Below, in pieces: positions 37,701-48,557 of a stretch of 64,000 nucleotides of DNA. Where the stretch lies: NCBI RefSeq assembly GCF_000764305.2, contig NW_025946882.1:157153-221152 (forward strand), in the 5' to 3' direction. Made by a program: the position numbers and the translations under genes. This DNA comes from Hyalella azteca (Eukaryota > Arthropoda > Malacostraca > Amphipoda > Hyalellidae). Under the pieces are notes generated by a model. That model ran no database searches. It was not told where the DNA came from and was given only the letters and a program-made list of their open reading frames with translations. Numbering within the stretch: position 1 is the stretch's first letter; every line of letters begins with the position of its first letter.

Positions 37701-38846
37701 TGCCCATTTAATTAAATGAAGTTGAATGTTGGAAGACGTGTCATGGCATTTACAAGCTAACATTTTTACTCAACACATTGTGAACAATATCCACTTGATA
37801 TCCTACATAACGCTTTCCTCATCCATCACTTCTCCTCACCCACCCGTCCCTTACTTGTCCCTATCCTGTTCTTCTCCAAGCCCCAACGCTAAACTAACTT
37901 CAGGAATTTTCAATCTAACTCGGGAGGGTGTGATCGACAAGTGATTTTAGCGAGCGAGGGATCATCGAGACGAGCTCAAGAGCGGAGCCTGGAAGCCAGT
38001 CTTGCATTGATGAGGCGTGACGACCGAGGCGGGCGTCGCGCGTCCGTAGAGTTTAATCGAGAGTCGCTGCCGTGGAGTTAACGCTTGCAATGCATGAGCG
38101 TGTTACGAAATTGTGCTCACTTTATTGCATGGCAGATTTCATGAGTAGTCCCCTGTGAAAAAAACTTAAAAAGGATGAAATGGATAGACTCGTATTGGGG
38201 TCTTAAAATTATTGGATAAATTTGAATTGGGTACATTGAATTAAATCAATTATTATCACGTAAACATAATTTTACACAAATAAAGCTTTACGAAGATCAC
38301 AAGTTTTGAAGATCAAGTTAGAACCTACTCCTAATAAACTATGACTGTTCTTAGGAGGCTAACCATCACTCGTCTATGGCCCGCCTATACGCCGTCCTAG
38401 GATTTAAGTGGCTCTATAGCTTTACCTTCGCTTCTGCACCATAAAGCTACGGCATTGCAGCAATTGTTTAGACCTAAGGAGCGGCATTACATTATGCACT
38501 TGATTGAGTCTAGGCTCAAAGTTTGAACAATAGCAACGCTTGTTGCGTTCCAAATGCACTCGCTGAGCGCCTGAGTTATCGCTGCGTCGTAAACTTGAAC
38601 TCGAGAGGAGCCAGAATTGCTGGCGTCGGCCCTGGCCTAGCATGCAATTGCCCACAGGAAGGCCTCCTTGCGATATGTGTTTCCGAGTACGAACTTTGGA
38701 CTATAAGGCTTTCTTTAATTTAATCTATTTAGCTTTAAGGTTTTTTTTTACCATTGGAATCTTTCACTCTAGGCTCTAACTTCATCATTACTCCAACAAT
38801 TCACTCAACGTTCTAATGTCTTTGCCATTCCCAATACGAAACAATT
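34784..38846. other. Intronic non-coding stretch with one hairpin
   Basis: No gene seen. At 36207-36237, ACGGTACTGAAA pairs with TTTCAGTATCGT (one mismatch) around a 7-base loop. Confidence 0.45.
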
Positions 38847-38897
38847 TTCTCAACACGCAACATTTTTCAACACGCAACATTTTCCAACACGCAAATA
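38847..38897. repeat. ~17-bp repeat, 3 copies, in intron
   Basis: TCAACACGCAACATTTT is repeated with minor changes. Confidence 0.8.
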
Positions 38898-39376
38898 TTC
38901 TCAGGGCACTGAATAATTACAGCGCTACTTTTCTCAGAATACTGATTTTAAAACAATTTAATTTTTTCAGCGCATCAAATATTTTTAATTATCTCTGTAT
39001 CCGAATTATGGCAGCACGCTATTTTCCTTGCCTGGTTAACTCCTGATAATGTGCTCATCAGAATCTGTATCATTTTCATGGCTCACTAAAACTTATTAAC
39101 AATAATGAACATTCTTTGGACCTGTAAATGTACGTGCACTTAACTGCACTTAACTATAACCTGCGCAGTATAACCTGTACGTGAGTCTTTATAAAACTAA
39201 CTAGACCAAAGATAACATCCGTAGCAGTTATGTTCGTCTAATACTACGTATCAGTTTTTACGTGCAATATATCTTGTCCGCTTGATTGCTATGCATTTAA
39301 CTGAAAGGAAAGTTTCAACAGCTCAATATACACAAGTAACTTTGTCTCAGAATATTAATTTAAATTTTAAATAAGT
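38898..39376. other. Intronic non-coding spacer
   Basis: No feature recognised. Confidence 0.4.
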
Positions 39377-39592
39377 TTTGCCACCCTGCGCCTCATTCAA
39401 TAAGTGTTGCCACCCTGCGCCTCATTCAATAAGAGCTGCCACCCTGCGCCTCATTCAATAAGAGCTGCCATCCTGCGCCTCATTCAATAAGTGTTGCCAC
39501 CCTGCGCCTCATTCAATAAGTGTTGCCACCATGCGCCTCTTTCAATAAGTGTTGCCACCCTGCGCCTCATTCAATAAGTGTTGCCACTTTGC
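39377..39592. repeat. 29-bp minisatellite, about 7.5 copies, in intron
   Basis: The unit contains GTTGCCACCCTGCGCCTCAT followed by TCAATAAGT. Variants are GTGTTG or GAGCTG and single substitutions. Confidence 0.93.
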
Positions 39593-40454
39593 CCTCACTT
39601 TCCCTCTTCGATCTCCCTCGGTTTCCCTCGGCTCCAATTTGTAGCGTGAAATTCTTAGCTCTTGATCACTGAGTTCAGGACCTGGGCTGCAATTTAATGT
39701 TTCGCTGTTGAAATAAGCGTGACGCAATATCTGGCACGTCATTACCTAGACGCAATTTCCGTGACGTTGCAATTAGTTATTTACAGGCAGTGAAGCGTAA
39801 GTGTATTTTAATATTATTCTATATTAACATATCAATATTATAAATTATTCTTTTGATGAGTGCAATTAAGAACTTCTAATCAATTGAAGCTGCGACTTTT
39901 ACGAGGTATACATAGCCTACCCATCAGTGTTACGTGATGTGTTGAAATATTTTATGTTGATATGTACTATTATTATGATGAAATCAACACTTTGTCACCT
40001 CGCATAAATATTTTACGTGCTTTTAATAAATTAGTGGCCACCGTAAAGCAAACCATGGTTTTCACTAGGGTAGTGAAATGGATTCTGTCGACGTCAGCAT
40101 TTAAGTGACGAGGAATTTGAGCTGCTGTCTCGAGGCATCAATTCTAATCAGAATAGCGAGCCTGAATTTTGGTCGAGTCAAATTCTGACATCGCCGTGAC
40201 AGTTAGGATTAGTAATTGAAGTCGCTGATTTAACTGAAATGATAATTAATGAAGTCCAATTTGATAGAATTGAATAGGATTTGGTTTTCACTCACAAGAA
40301 GGTTTTTGATTTATTATAAAATCTCTGATAAAAAACAATAGAATGCGAAAAATTTAGTAAAAATGTCTAATTATCGATGCTCAAGTTTGCTTTTTTGAAT
40401 ATCATAGAACTTCGTAATTAATTATATATAGGAGAAGGGGATTTCTTCATTTCT
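39593..40454. other. Intronic non-coding spacer
   Basis: No feature recognised. Confidence 0.4.
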
Positions 40455-40788
40455 GCGTCTGCCTCACACACTCCCTCACAATTGTCTGCCTTACACGCTC
40501 CCTCACATTTGTCTGCCTCACACACTCCCTCACATTTGTCTGCCTCACTCACTCCCTCACATTTGTCTGCCTCACACACTCCCTCACATTTGTCTGCCTC
40601 ACACACTCCCTCACATTTGTCTGCCTCACACACTCCCTCACATTTGTCTGCCTCACACACTCCCTCACATTTGTTTGCCTCACACGCTCCCTCACATTTG
40701 TCTGCCTCACACACTCCCTCACATTTGTCTGCCTCACACACTCCCTCACATTTGTCTGCCTCACAAACTCCCTCACATCGCATCAAAC
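40455..40788. repeat. 27-bp minisatellite, about 12 copies, in intron
   Basis: The unit contains CTGCCTCACACACTCCCTCA followed by CATTTGT. The multiple-of-three period leaves open frames on both strands (for example 9-residue CEGVCEADK repeats on the minus strand). These are repeat by-products. Confidence 0.95.
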
Positions 40789-40921
40789 TTCTCCCCTTGA
40801 AACACATTTTCCGGAACGCTTTCCCTCACCTTCCCTCGGGCGCTAATTCTATCGTCGGACGATCGCTCACTTCATCTCTTGTGGGATCTCAGATGATCTG
40901 ATGGTCTTATGGTGGACTTCG

Positions 40922-41085
40922 TGGTCTGGGTACTCACAAACTAGGCGGGGTCTGCATGGTCTGAGTACTCATAATCTATGAATGCTCTGATGGTCTAATT
41001 ATTCACAATCTATGAATGCTGTGATAGTCTAATTAATGTAATTATTTACAATCTATGAATGCTCTGATAGTCTAATTATTCACAA
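40922..41085. repeat. ~38-bp repeat, about 4 copies, in intron
   Basis: AATCTATGAATGCTCTGATG followed by GTCTAATTATTCACA recurs. The first copy is diverged and one copy carries a 12-base insertion. Confidence 0.8.
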
Positions 41086-42355
41086 TGCATTGGTAATTAT
41101 TAATAGAGTATCATTTCATTTATGTATCATAATGCAGTCCAAGGGCAATACTTTAATTCATCGACACGAACTCAATTGTTGAGTGATTTTCAAGTAAAAA
41201 TAACATGTATTGATACATATAAACTGAGTCGTTGAAAATATTGGACAATTTTGGGACCTGAAATCAACTGTTTTTGAGCCAATCAGAAGATTTTAAAGTC
41301 TGTTGATCTTTTAGTTCTAATTCGTTGACGTAGATTATCTTCAGAAATAAAATGTCGAGCACCACATTTGGTTGTGAATTCAGCGTATCGAAATGTATTA
41401 TGGCACTTTTGCAGGCTGTATTTAAATATTTAAAGGGAGAGTTTGTAATTTTTCTTCAAAGAAATATCAATACTCCGCATTTGTCCTGTAAAAGAACATC
41501 GTTCGTATTAAAAGAGCATATTATTTGTCTCTGCAACGCCATTCCTTGAAGAATTTTTTCTCGGTTGCCCGAGAATTTCTGACGCCAGCACCATTGCCTA
41601 TAAATCAAAGAACCGAAATAATGATATGGGATGACACGAAGAATCTCTTACGTACGTACAACAAAATGGCTCTACGCACACAGACGAGTTTCTCATAAGT
41701 GCAGCACTGGCAAGAATTATAGCTTCAAAAGACTCCTCTCGTTCGTACATGTCACTGACGCGTTCAGAAATGATGTCTTGATAAATGACGAGACAGATTT
41801 GGTCCTAGCAAATGAAGATGAAGTGTTTCAAATTATAGCAATTTGCCTTGGCTTTAAAGGACGCTAGCATGAGCTACACTCTTGCCAGAGAAAAGTGATA
41901 TTCATATAGGTGTATGCATATAGAAATAATGCACGCATGGGAGAATGCATGCTCCCAAAGTATAGAGGGCGTAGAAAGACAGTCATTGATATATGTAATA
42001 TATCGATATAAATCGTGATATATCGTGCCTCAGTTAGAGTCTGGAGAGAATATAACGTTCAGTTACACGACTTTTCAGCAGCTGTTATTATAAGCGATAT
42101 ATTCAATTTCATCATTTTGATGAAATGAAAATTCATATTGGCTACGACTTTTATTAAAGCTAACTCCATTCAAATGTTTCGGTGAAGTTGGTAATGATTT
42201 TGCACTGCTCATTGCATGGTTTGCACGCATGTTCGTTTTCAATAACTTTCATTAAATTTATTGTGAATTCCGAAAAAAGAGTTGTTTTAACCCTACGGAA
42301 TGAAGGTTCAGTTAAGGTTTACAATAGAAACCCTTAAACTTTTTATTAAGAGTTA
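41086..42355. other. Intronic non-coding stretch
   Basis: AT-rich sequence with no supportable gene or element; one TATATCGATATA-type palindromic patch near 41995-42025. Confidence 0.4.
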
Positions 42356-42551
42356 CCCACTCATAGTCATGGAGATATTCACCACTCACAGCTCACTCAA
42401 AACTATGATGATATTCACCATTAACTAGCCCACTCACATCTATAACAGCATTCATCACTCACCAACCTACTCACTATTCAAGCAGCATTCATGACTCATG
42501 AGCGCGCTCACATCTATAACCGCATTCATCACTCACCAGCCCACTCACTAT
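42356..42551. repeat. ~46-bp degenerate repeat, about 4 copies, in intron
   Basis: The phrases CACTCACATCTATAACAGC and ATTCATCACTCACCAGCC recur with substitutions. Confidence 0.75.
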
Positions 42552-42552
42552 N
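42552..42552. other. Undetermined base (N) at a repeat-array junction
   Basis: The only N in the window falls exactly where one repeat family gives way to another, as expected for a consensus or gap-closure failure. Confidence 0.95.
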
Positions 42553-42905
42553 ATACGCAATATCTGGCTGATAATACAATGCGTATCAGGCCTGATATAC
42601 GCAATATCTGGCTGATAACATCATGTGTTATCAGGCCTGATATACGCAATACCTGGCTGATAATACAATGCGTATCAGGCCTGATATACGCAATATCTGG
42701 CTGATAACAGCATGCGTATCAGGCCTGATATACGCAATATCTGGCTGATAACATCATGTGTTATCAGGCCTGATATACGCATATTTGGCTGATAACATCA
42801 TGCGTATCAGGCCTGATATACGCAATATCCTTCTGATAACACAATGCATATCTGGCCTGATGTAGCAAAAACTGGCTGATAACACAATGCATATGCGTAT
42901 ATCAG
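42553..42905. repeat. 44-46-bp palindrome-bearing repeat, about 7 copies, in intron
   Basis: The unit contains ATACGCAATATCTGGCTGAT followed by AATACAATGCGTATCAGGCC. Each unit junction holds the perfect 14-bp palindrome TATCAGGCCTGATA (for example 42584-42597). Copies at the right edge are diverged. Confidence 0.92.
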
Positions 42906-43763
42906 TATAGAACACAATAATATACTGATATACACACAGTATAGAGCACACAGTCACAGCATAGAGCACAATAATTCTGAGAGGGCAGCATTCCTGCATA
43001 ATTAAGATCGGCGTGGCGCCCACGCAGTCTGACCAGCTTACGAGAGCAGAAAAAGTCAAGCTTTATTTCAATAGCAATTAATGCTTCTATTGAATGTAAT
43101 GAATAAATGGTATTTTCTCAGATTATTCAGTGTTTTTTATAAGGATTGCGTCATGAAATTTAATTTTAATTTTTATTAGGGAATATGATTACAATCATGA
43201 GGGAATTAAAAAATTGGCTTTAGTAAAGTCTTCTTCTTGTGCTGTGTAATTTTTCAATTTGGGTAAGTAATGCAGGCCTATACTGTTCTGTATTCATTCT
43301 TGAAATTTCATAAATAGTTTGAATTTTACCTATTTACCTATTTTACCTATTTTAATTTTTAACTAAAATCGCAAACGCTAACGCGATAACGCAAGCAACT
43401 AGAAACTAAAATTCATTGACAAAGTTTAGGCCGAACAATCCTTAAATGGGTTAAGTTTACGTGGAGCTGCACCAACTTTTAACTCTGCATTCAATAAAAA
43501 AATCTATTTATAATGCTAATAGTTTCATGGCATCATGTGCACGTACAATTCGTGGAATCAAAATTCTTGTGCAATGTGACTTGAGGAACGACGCATCGCC
43601 GCACTTTTGTACTCAGCGACAACAGCTATCGTCTTCTCTTATATCTAAAATGTACTTAATTAACAATTTAATTGTTAACTTCATTATTATCGTTGCTGTG
43701 ATTATAATTTTCTTATGAAGATTAAAACGTTGGTCAATTTTTCTTGCTCGACGAACGTCTTCT
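42906..43763. other. Intronic non-coding spacer
   Basis: No feature recognised. Confidence 0.4.
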
Positions 43764-43885
43764 TGTGACAGCCTTGCACCCCCACACTCCCCCTGGTTAA
43801 ACCCTTTGCTCCCTACTTAGAGGGCTGAACCCCCCTCCCCTTATCTGAGGGGTTCGTTTTTTAGAGCCCCTGCAAGGCTGTGATA
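43764..43885. repeat. C-rich segment bounded by an 11-bp inverted repeat
   Basis: ACAGCCTTGCA at 43768-43778 and TGCAAGGCTGT at 43871-43881 are perfect reverse complements flanking a strongly C-rich core with an internal GAACCCC/GGGGTTC pair. It may be a small non-autonomous DNA element, though no target-site duplication is obvious. Confidence 0.45.
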
Positions 43886-44172
43886 AGCCTTCGTTCTGCC
43901 AGCCCCCTTTCCGGCCCCCTTCCTCCTGAACCCCTTCTTTCAAACCCCTTCTTCCATAAACCCCCACCGGCCACCACGTCTCCATATATAACCTTTATAT
44001 AACGGGTGACTCTTCCCCTTACTTCTTTGAGTTATGCGAACTATTGCTATAGTTCAAATTTTTGCCGTTCAAATTTTCACCGCTTGTGTCTGCGTCCAAA
44101 ATTAATTGTCCTTTTGGAAGTGTCGAGGTATTTTTAGAGTAGTATTTGGAAGCGATGGTCCAAATACATTTT
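43886..44172. other. Intronic non-coding spacer
   Basis: C-rich at its left edge, then AT-rich; nothing recognised. Confidence 0.35.
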
Positions 44173-44258
44173 TATGTTATCTATACCTCATGAATACAAG
44201 GTATTATGTTATCTATACCTTATAAATACAGGGTCATATGTTATCAATATCTTATAAA
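44173..44258. repeat. ~33-bp repeat, about 2.6 copies, in intron
   Basis: TATGTTATCTATACCTYATR followed by AATACARGGT recurs, with a diverged last copy. Confidence 0.8.
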
Positions 44259-44755
44259 ATGTCTTTAAAAATCTATGGCTTTGATTTCACCGTTTGCCAT
44301 AATTTCGCTTATTATCGCTATTTGCAAGAGAAATTTTCGGCGCCGCATAACGACATTTTTAAAGCACGAAATCCTCGTCTCAACTGAACGAGAAAATTAT
44401 TCATGTTTCTCGGCAATTTTTGAGCTTTTTGACATCAATTTTTTGAGGAAAAATGACGCGCAGAAATCGAGTTTGAATTGACGTTTAAAACCTCGGTTTA
44501 AGCTCAGACCCTCAGGGTCAGATTAATAGATCAATGCATGCAAGACCGCATTAACATTCCGGAGATTAAGGGACGTTTACTCATTAAGAGTAAAAAAATT
44601 AGGAGTAAATTTGATGTCATAAGAACAAACCAACTATAACGTCTGACTCATGCCTGTAAACTCATTGGATAACAAATTAAATGGATGATATATTATGATT
44701 ATAACACTGAATTTACAGTGGGATAACGTCAGGAATAAGATGGCGAAAACTATGT
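44259..44755. other. Intronic non-coding spacer
   Basis: No feature recognised. Confidence 0.4.
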
Positions 44756-45531
44756 CTAGTGCCCTCACTATCACAGAGTCCCGCACTATCACAGCGCCCC
44801 TCACTATCGCAGCGCCCCTCACTATCGCAGCGCCCCTCACTATCGCATCGCCCCTCACTATCACAGCGTCCCTCACTATCACAGCGTCCCTCACTATCGC
44901 AGCGCCCCTCACTATCGCAGCGCCCCTCACTATCACAGCACCCCTCACTATCACAGCGCCCCTCAATATCACAGCGCCCTCACTATCACAGCACCCCTCA
45001 ATATCACAGCGCCCCTCACTATCACAGCGTCCCTCACTATCACAGCGCCCCTCACTATCACAGCGCCCTCACTATCACAGCACCCTTCACTATCACAGCG
45101 CCCCTCACTATCACAGCGCCCTTCACTATCACAGCGCCCCTCACTATCACAGCGCCCTCACTATCACAGCACCCTTCACTATCACAGCGCCCTCCCTATC
45201 ACAGCACCCTTCACTATCACAGCGCCCCTCACTATCACAGCGCCCTCACTATCACAGCACCCTTCACTATCACAGCGTCCCTCACTCTCGCAGCGTCCCT
45301 CACTGTCGCAGCTCCCCTCACTATCACAGCGGCCCTCACTATCACAGCACCCCTCACTATCGCAGCACCCCTCACTATCGCAGCGCCCCTCACTATCACA
45401 GCGTCCCTCACTATCGCAGCGCCCCTCACTATCACAGCACCCCTCACTATCACAGCACCCCTCACTATCGCAGCGTCCCTCACTATCACAGCGTCACTCA
45501 CTATCACAGCACCCCTCACTATCGCGACGCT
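44756..45531. repeat. 18-bp minisatellite, about 43 copies, in intron
   Basis: The unit is CCCTCACTATCACAGCGC with TCGCAG, GCGTC and GCACC variants. Some copies are 17 bp, which shifts frame without introducing stops, so open frames of 283 and 322 codons (PLTITA and PSLSQR repeats) run through it on the + strand. They are intronic, lack any domain and are not supportable as genes. Confidence 0.96.
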
Positions 45532-46376
45532 GGCAGCGGCGTCTAGCGTCTTCGTGAGTCCGCATAAATTCCTCAAGACTTCACCAAAAAAACCTCCACC
45601 GAATAGGGACACAAAAGCCTCCTTTTTTCCCCTGGTTTTGGTTATTGTTTTATCTTCGGGGAAACACTGCCATGTTGCTTTTTGTATCGCGGGGCTCAGG
45701 ACGGCGTTTTGTTCGTCCCTGCGGTGACGGGAACGTGTGTTGTCATAGTCCAGCAGCGTTACTGGGTGGTGTACTTGGTGGGAACGATGATCCCATATGA
45801 TAATACGTGTTATAGTTTATAGTGTGTTGTATTATTGACTATGTACTATCCCAACTATATATATAATATATAGGTTAATAGATATTATATTATAGTGTTG
45901 TAATAACTAATGAGAGGCGAATACATTATTATGGATTACGAATCAGACATCGTTGGAACGTCCAGTAAACAATTGCAACACTAAAAATATTTTATGATTG
46001 ATCTCATAGCGAAAAGTTACTAAACTGCCTTAAGAACTGATAATTGTTAGATTGACGCCACGATTAATTAAATGATTTTGATTACTCACAGAACATCCTC
46101 GACTGTGAAGTGAAACCTCCTGATTGTTAATAATATGAATTTGTTATCTCTGACGCCATTTATTTTTTACGCCTTTAAGTAATTTATTTTCTTCTTCATC
46201 GTCTCGACTGATTTATTTTGATTTCTATTGAAAATATCATCGACACGGAAATTGAATTGAATTTCGTTGTAGTAATATAAGTTTTTTTAACTCTCAGTCG
46301 CAATTTATTTTCTGACGCCTTTACTTACTAGCTTCCAAACGCCTAAAATAAAAAATCTTTAATTTTTCTTCACCAG
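45532..46376. other. 3' end of the engrailed intron
   Basis: AT-rich sequence leading to the polypyrimidine-rich acceptor TTTTTCTTCACCAG. Confidence 0.5.
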
Positions 46377-46696
46377 GCCCACGTTCTCGGAGAGTGAAGA
46401 GAAGAGACCGCAACCCTGAAGAGAAGAGGCCCAGGACAGCCTTCTCCTCAGACCAGCTGGCGCGCCTCAAGAAGGAGTTTGAGGACAGCAAGTACCTCAC
46501 GGAGAAGAGGCGCCAGGACTTGGCCAGGGAGTTGGGACTTAATGAGTCCCAGATCAAAATTTGGTTCCAGAACAAGCGGGCCAAGATTAAGAAGAGCACA
46601 GGGCCCAGAAGTGGTCTGGCACAGCATCTAATGGCCCAGGGTCTTTATAATCACTGCACGGTACCTGTAGACGAAGATGAATCGTATCTCAGCTAA
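46377..46696 (+). CDS. en: Engrailed homeoprotein, coding exon 2 (residues 408-513, homeodomain)
   Basis: Spliced to exon 1 it restores the frame and reads [20 protein letters not shown] across the junction. The basic linker (410-418) is followed by the homeodomain at about 423-482 (46421-46600). Helix 3 is [15 protein letters not shown], with W48, F49, Q50, N51 and the Engrailed-typical K52, which sets specificity for TAATTA-type sites. The tail [21 protein letters not shown] is the Engrailed C-terminal EH5 region. The stop TAA is at 46694-46696. The 513-residue protein is close in length to insect Engrailed. No RS dipeptide follows SSG, unlike insect invected. Its known role is segment polarity and posterior-compartment and neuronal identity. 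Confidence 0.97.
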
Positions 46697-48557
46697 TATT
46701 GTTTTTGATATTATAAAGTAATAGTTATATAGCGTAAATATTTTATGGTATGATATGCAAGGTCAAAAAATTGATCTGACATGTGGAGCAACCAGCAGCA
46801 AATTCAAATTTAGGAATGAATTTCTACATTGGTATAGATTATCATCAGTTTTCAACGATTTCAAAATAGCCCTTTAAATTTTGTCTTCTCCAGAAAAATG
46901 TAGCCAAAGAATCAGTTTTCTTATCAGATTGGATTTAGTTTTTGCTCAAGAAGATTTTGGGTAAAATTGCAGTTTTAGCAAAGACCGCAATTAATGCTCT
47001 ACAGCAACCTGTTTAATACTCATAAAATAATTACTCAGTAATTAAACTGTGAAATCGAATTTTATTAATTCAAAATACATAAGTGATCGCGGCGATGACT
47101 AAATTCGTGTATTATACCGACATGGTTCAGGTTTTTATCATGAAGCTTGATTGTGTAAAAACTGTGACATAAGCAACCTCCAGAGAACAGAAACATGTGA
47201 ACGTCCCTGATCGGCAGGTCTGTGTTATGATTCCAATAAATGAATGCATATTTTTTCCTCTCTATGAAAACCATATTTCTTGTCTTGTGATCCTTAAATA
47301 GCATGATTGTAAGCATGACGTTTGTCTCGGGACAAAATTTGTTAAAAAAAACTCTTGTGATAATCAGGATGAACAGTGGACGACGGTGTGGCTCGAGCGA
47401 CCTTATATTGTGTTCAATTATATAGAGCGCTTCATTAGCACACTTGTGATCATCTTTGTACATCTTCTTCAGACTTGGTCTGATCCATCTCAAACATGAA
47501 TTAATATTCTGGGTATGTTTTCGTAAAATAGTAAATCTGAACCGGTAAATAATATCCTGAACATGGTTAAGTGATAAATTACATCTCAATCATGTACGTA
47601 ATAATATTTCTAAGCATTTTTTCGATAGGTCACATCTGAATATAAGATTAACATTCTGAACATGTGTTTATGATGATCGTGTGTGTATACATGCACTATC
47701 ATTATTCATGACAAGAAATAATGTATAAGTTGCGTGTGAAATTGACGTATGAATTATGCAGATATACAGATGTGTATTCCTTACAAGTGTTCACAGACTC
47801 ATTAAGCGTCAAAATAAGCTACCGGTAATTCCGTCAATTCTGTACACATGCCTGGTAAACATTTTTTCCTGGTCTAATCGAGCGACTGGTAAAGCCGAAC
47901 ATGTAATCATCCTTTCATGCGTAAGTGTTCGTCAGCACAAAGAAAATCGAACGATAGCCACTTTATTTGAACTACGCCGAGATTTTGTTCTCATGTTTCG
48001 CCCAACGCTCAAAATTGCAATTTTACTCGAGGTTTGTTAATGTTTGTTTCAAAGATGCCCAGAATGAATAAATGTATATATTTAAATACATTATTTATAC
48101 GAGGAATGTGGAAACATTTTACACAGAATTATGTGTACAGTTACTGTTTGTGACTTTCATTGACAAGTTGAAGCAGTAAATATTGTAATGTAGATGTAGT
48201 TCGACTGTGTCATTTGAAATTTAGTAATTTAAGGAATAACATTCAAATGTAATTTAGCTAAACGAGCTGCTATTTATTTCAAAAAACTCAACATATTCGC
48301 TTGAAGACTATGAACTGTAATTTTTAGTCTAGATTTTCACCTCAAGATATTCATCAGAATGATCAACATGTATAGCTTAGCCTTTAAATTATTGTCTAAA
48401 ATAATGAATAGTTTATAAAACAGTGAAGAAATATAATATATAAGAACATGCAATTAATGCGGGTGTGTAATATATGTGTATGTATGTGTAAAAAATGTTA
48501 GTAATAAACTCATCGCTCGTTATAATATAGGCCTATGGAATCCCTACGTCGAATAAA
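46697..48557 (+). other. en: Probable engrailed 3' UTR and downstream flank
   Basis: Canonical AATAAA hexamers occur at 47235-47240, 48067-48072, 48503-48508 and 48552-48557; I cannot tell which is used. A Pumilio-type TGTATATA lies at 48073-48080. A 174-codon open frame on the minus strand (47065-47589) has no known domain and overlaps a degenerate ~50-bp repeat, so I do not call it a gene. Confidence 0.4.
47502..47664. repeat. Degenerate ~50-bp tandem repeat downstream of engrailed
   Basis: TAATATTCTGGGTATG, TAATATCCTGAACATG, TAATATTTCTAAGCAT and TTAACATTCTGAACATG start at about 47502, 47550, 47602 and 47648, a regular 46-52 bp spacing. Confidence 0.5.

Larger units (their letters stand above)
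33369..46376 (+). other. en: Engrailed intron, 13.0 kb
   Basis: It begins GTGGGT and ends TTTTTCTTCACCAG, both good splice sites, and its position between EH2 and the homeodomain linker is the usual one in arthropod engrailed genes. It holds ATT-rich repeats near the donor and at least eight minisatellites. I see no embedded gene. Open frames of up to 322 codons inside it are all in repeat arrays. A very small exon, such as the two-codon RS exon of some invected genes, could not be detected by eye. Confidence 0.9.

Noticed and set aside
40418..40901. 129- and 139-codon repeat frames on opposite strands, one cysteine-rich
   Set aside because: A 27-bp tandem array without stops; intronic, with no secretion signal or cysteine framework typical of a real protein.
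44695..45727. 283- and 322-codon overlapping open frames (+ strand)
   Set aside because: They lie in an 18-bp tandem array inside the engrailed intron, are open in two frames at once and on the opposite strand, and encode only six-residue repeats.
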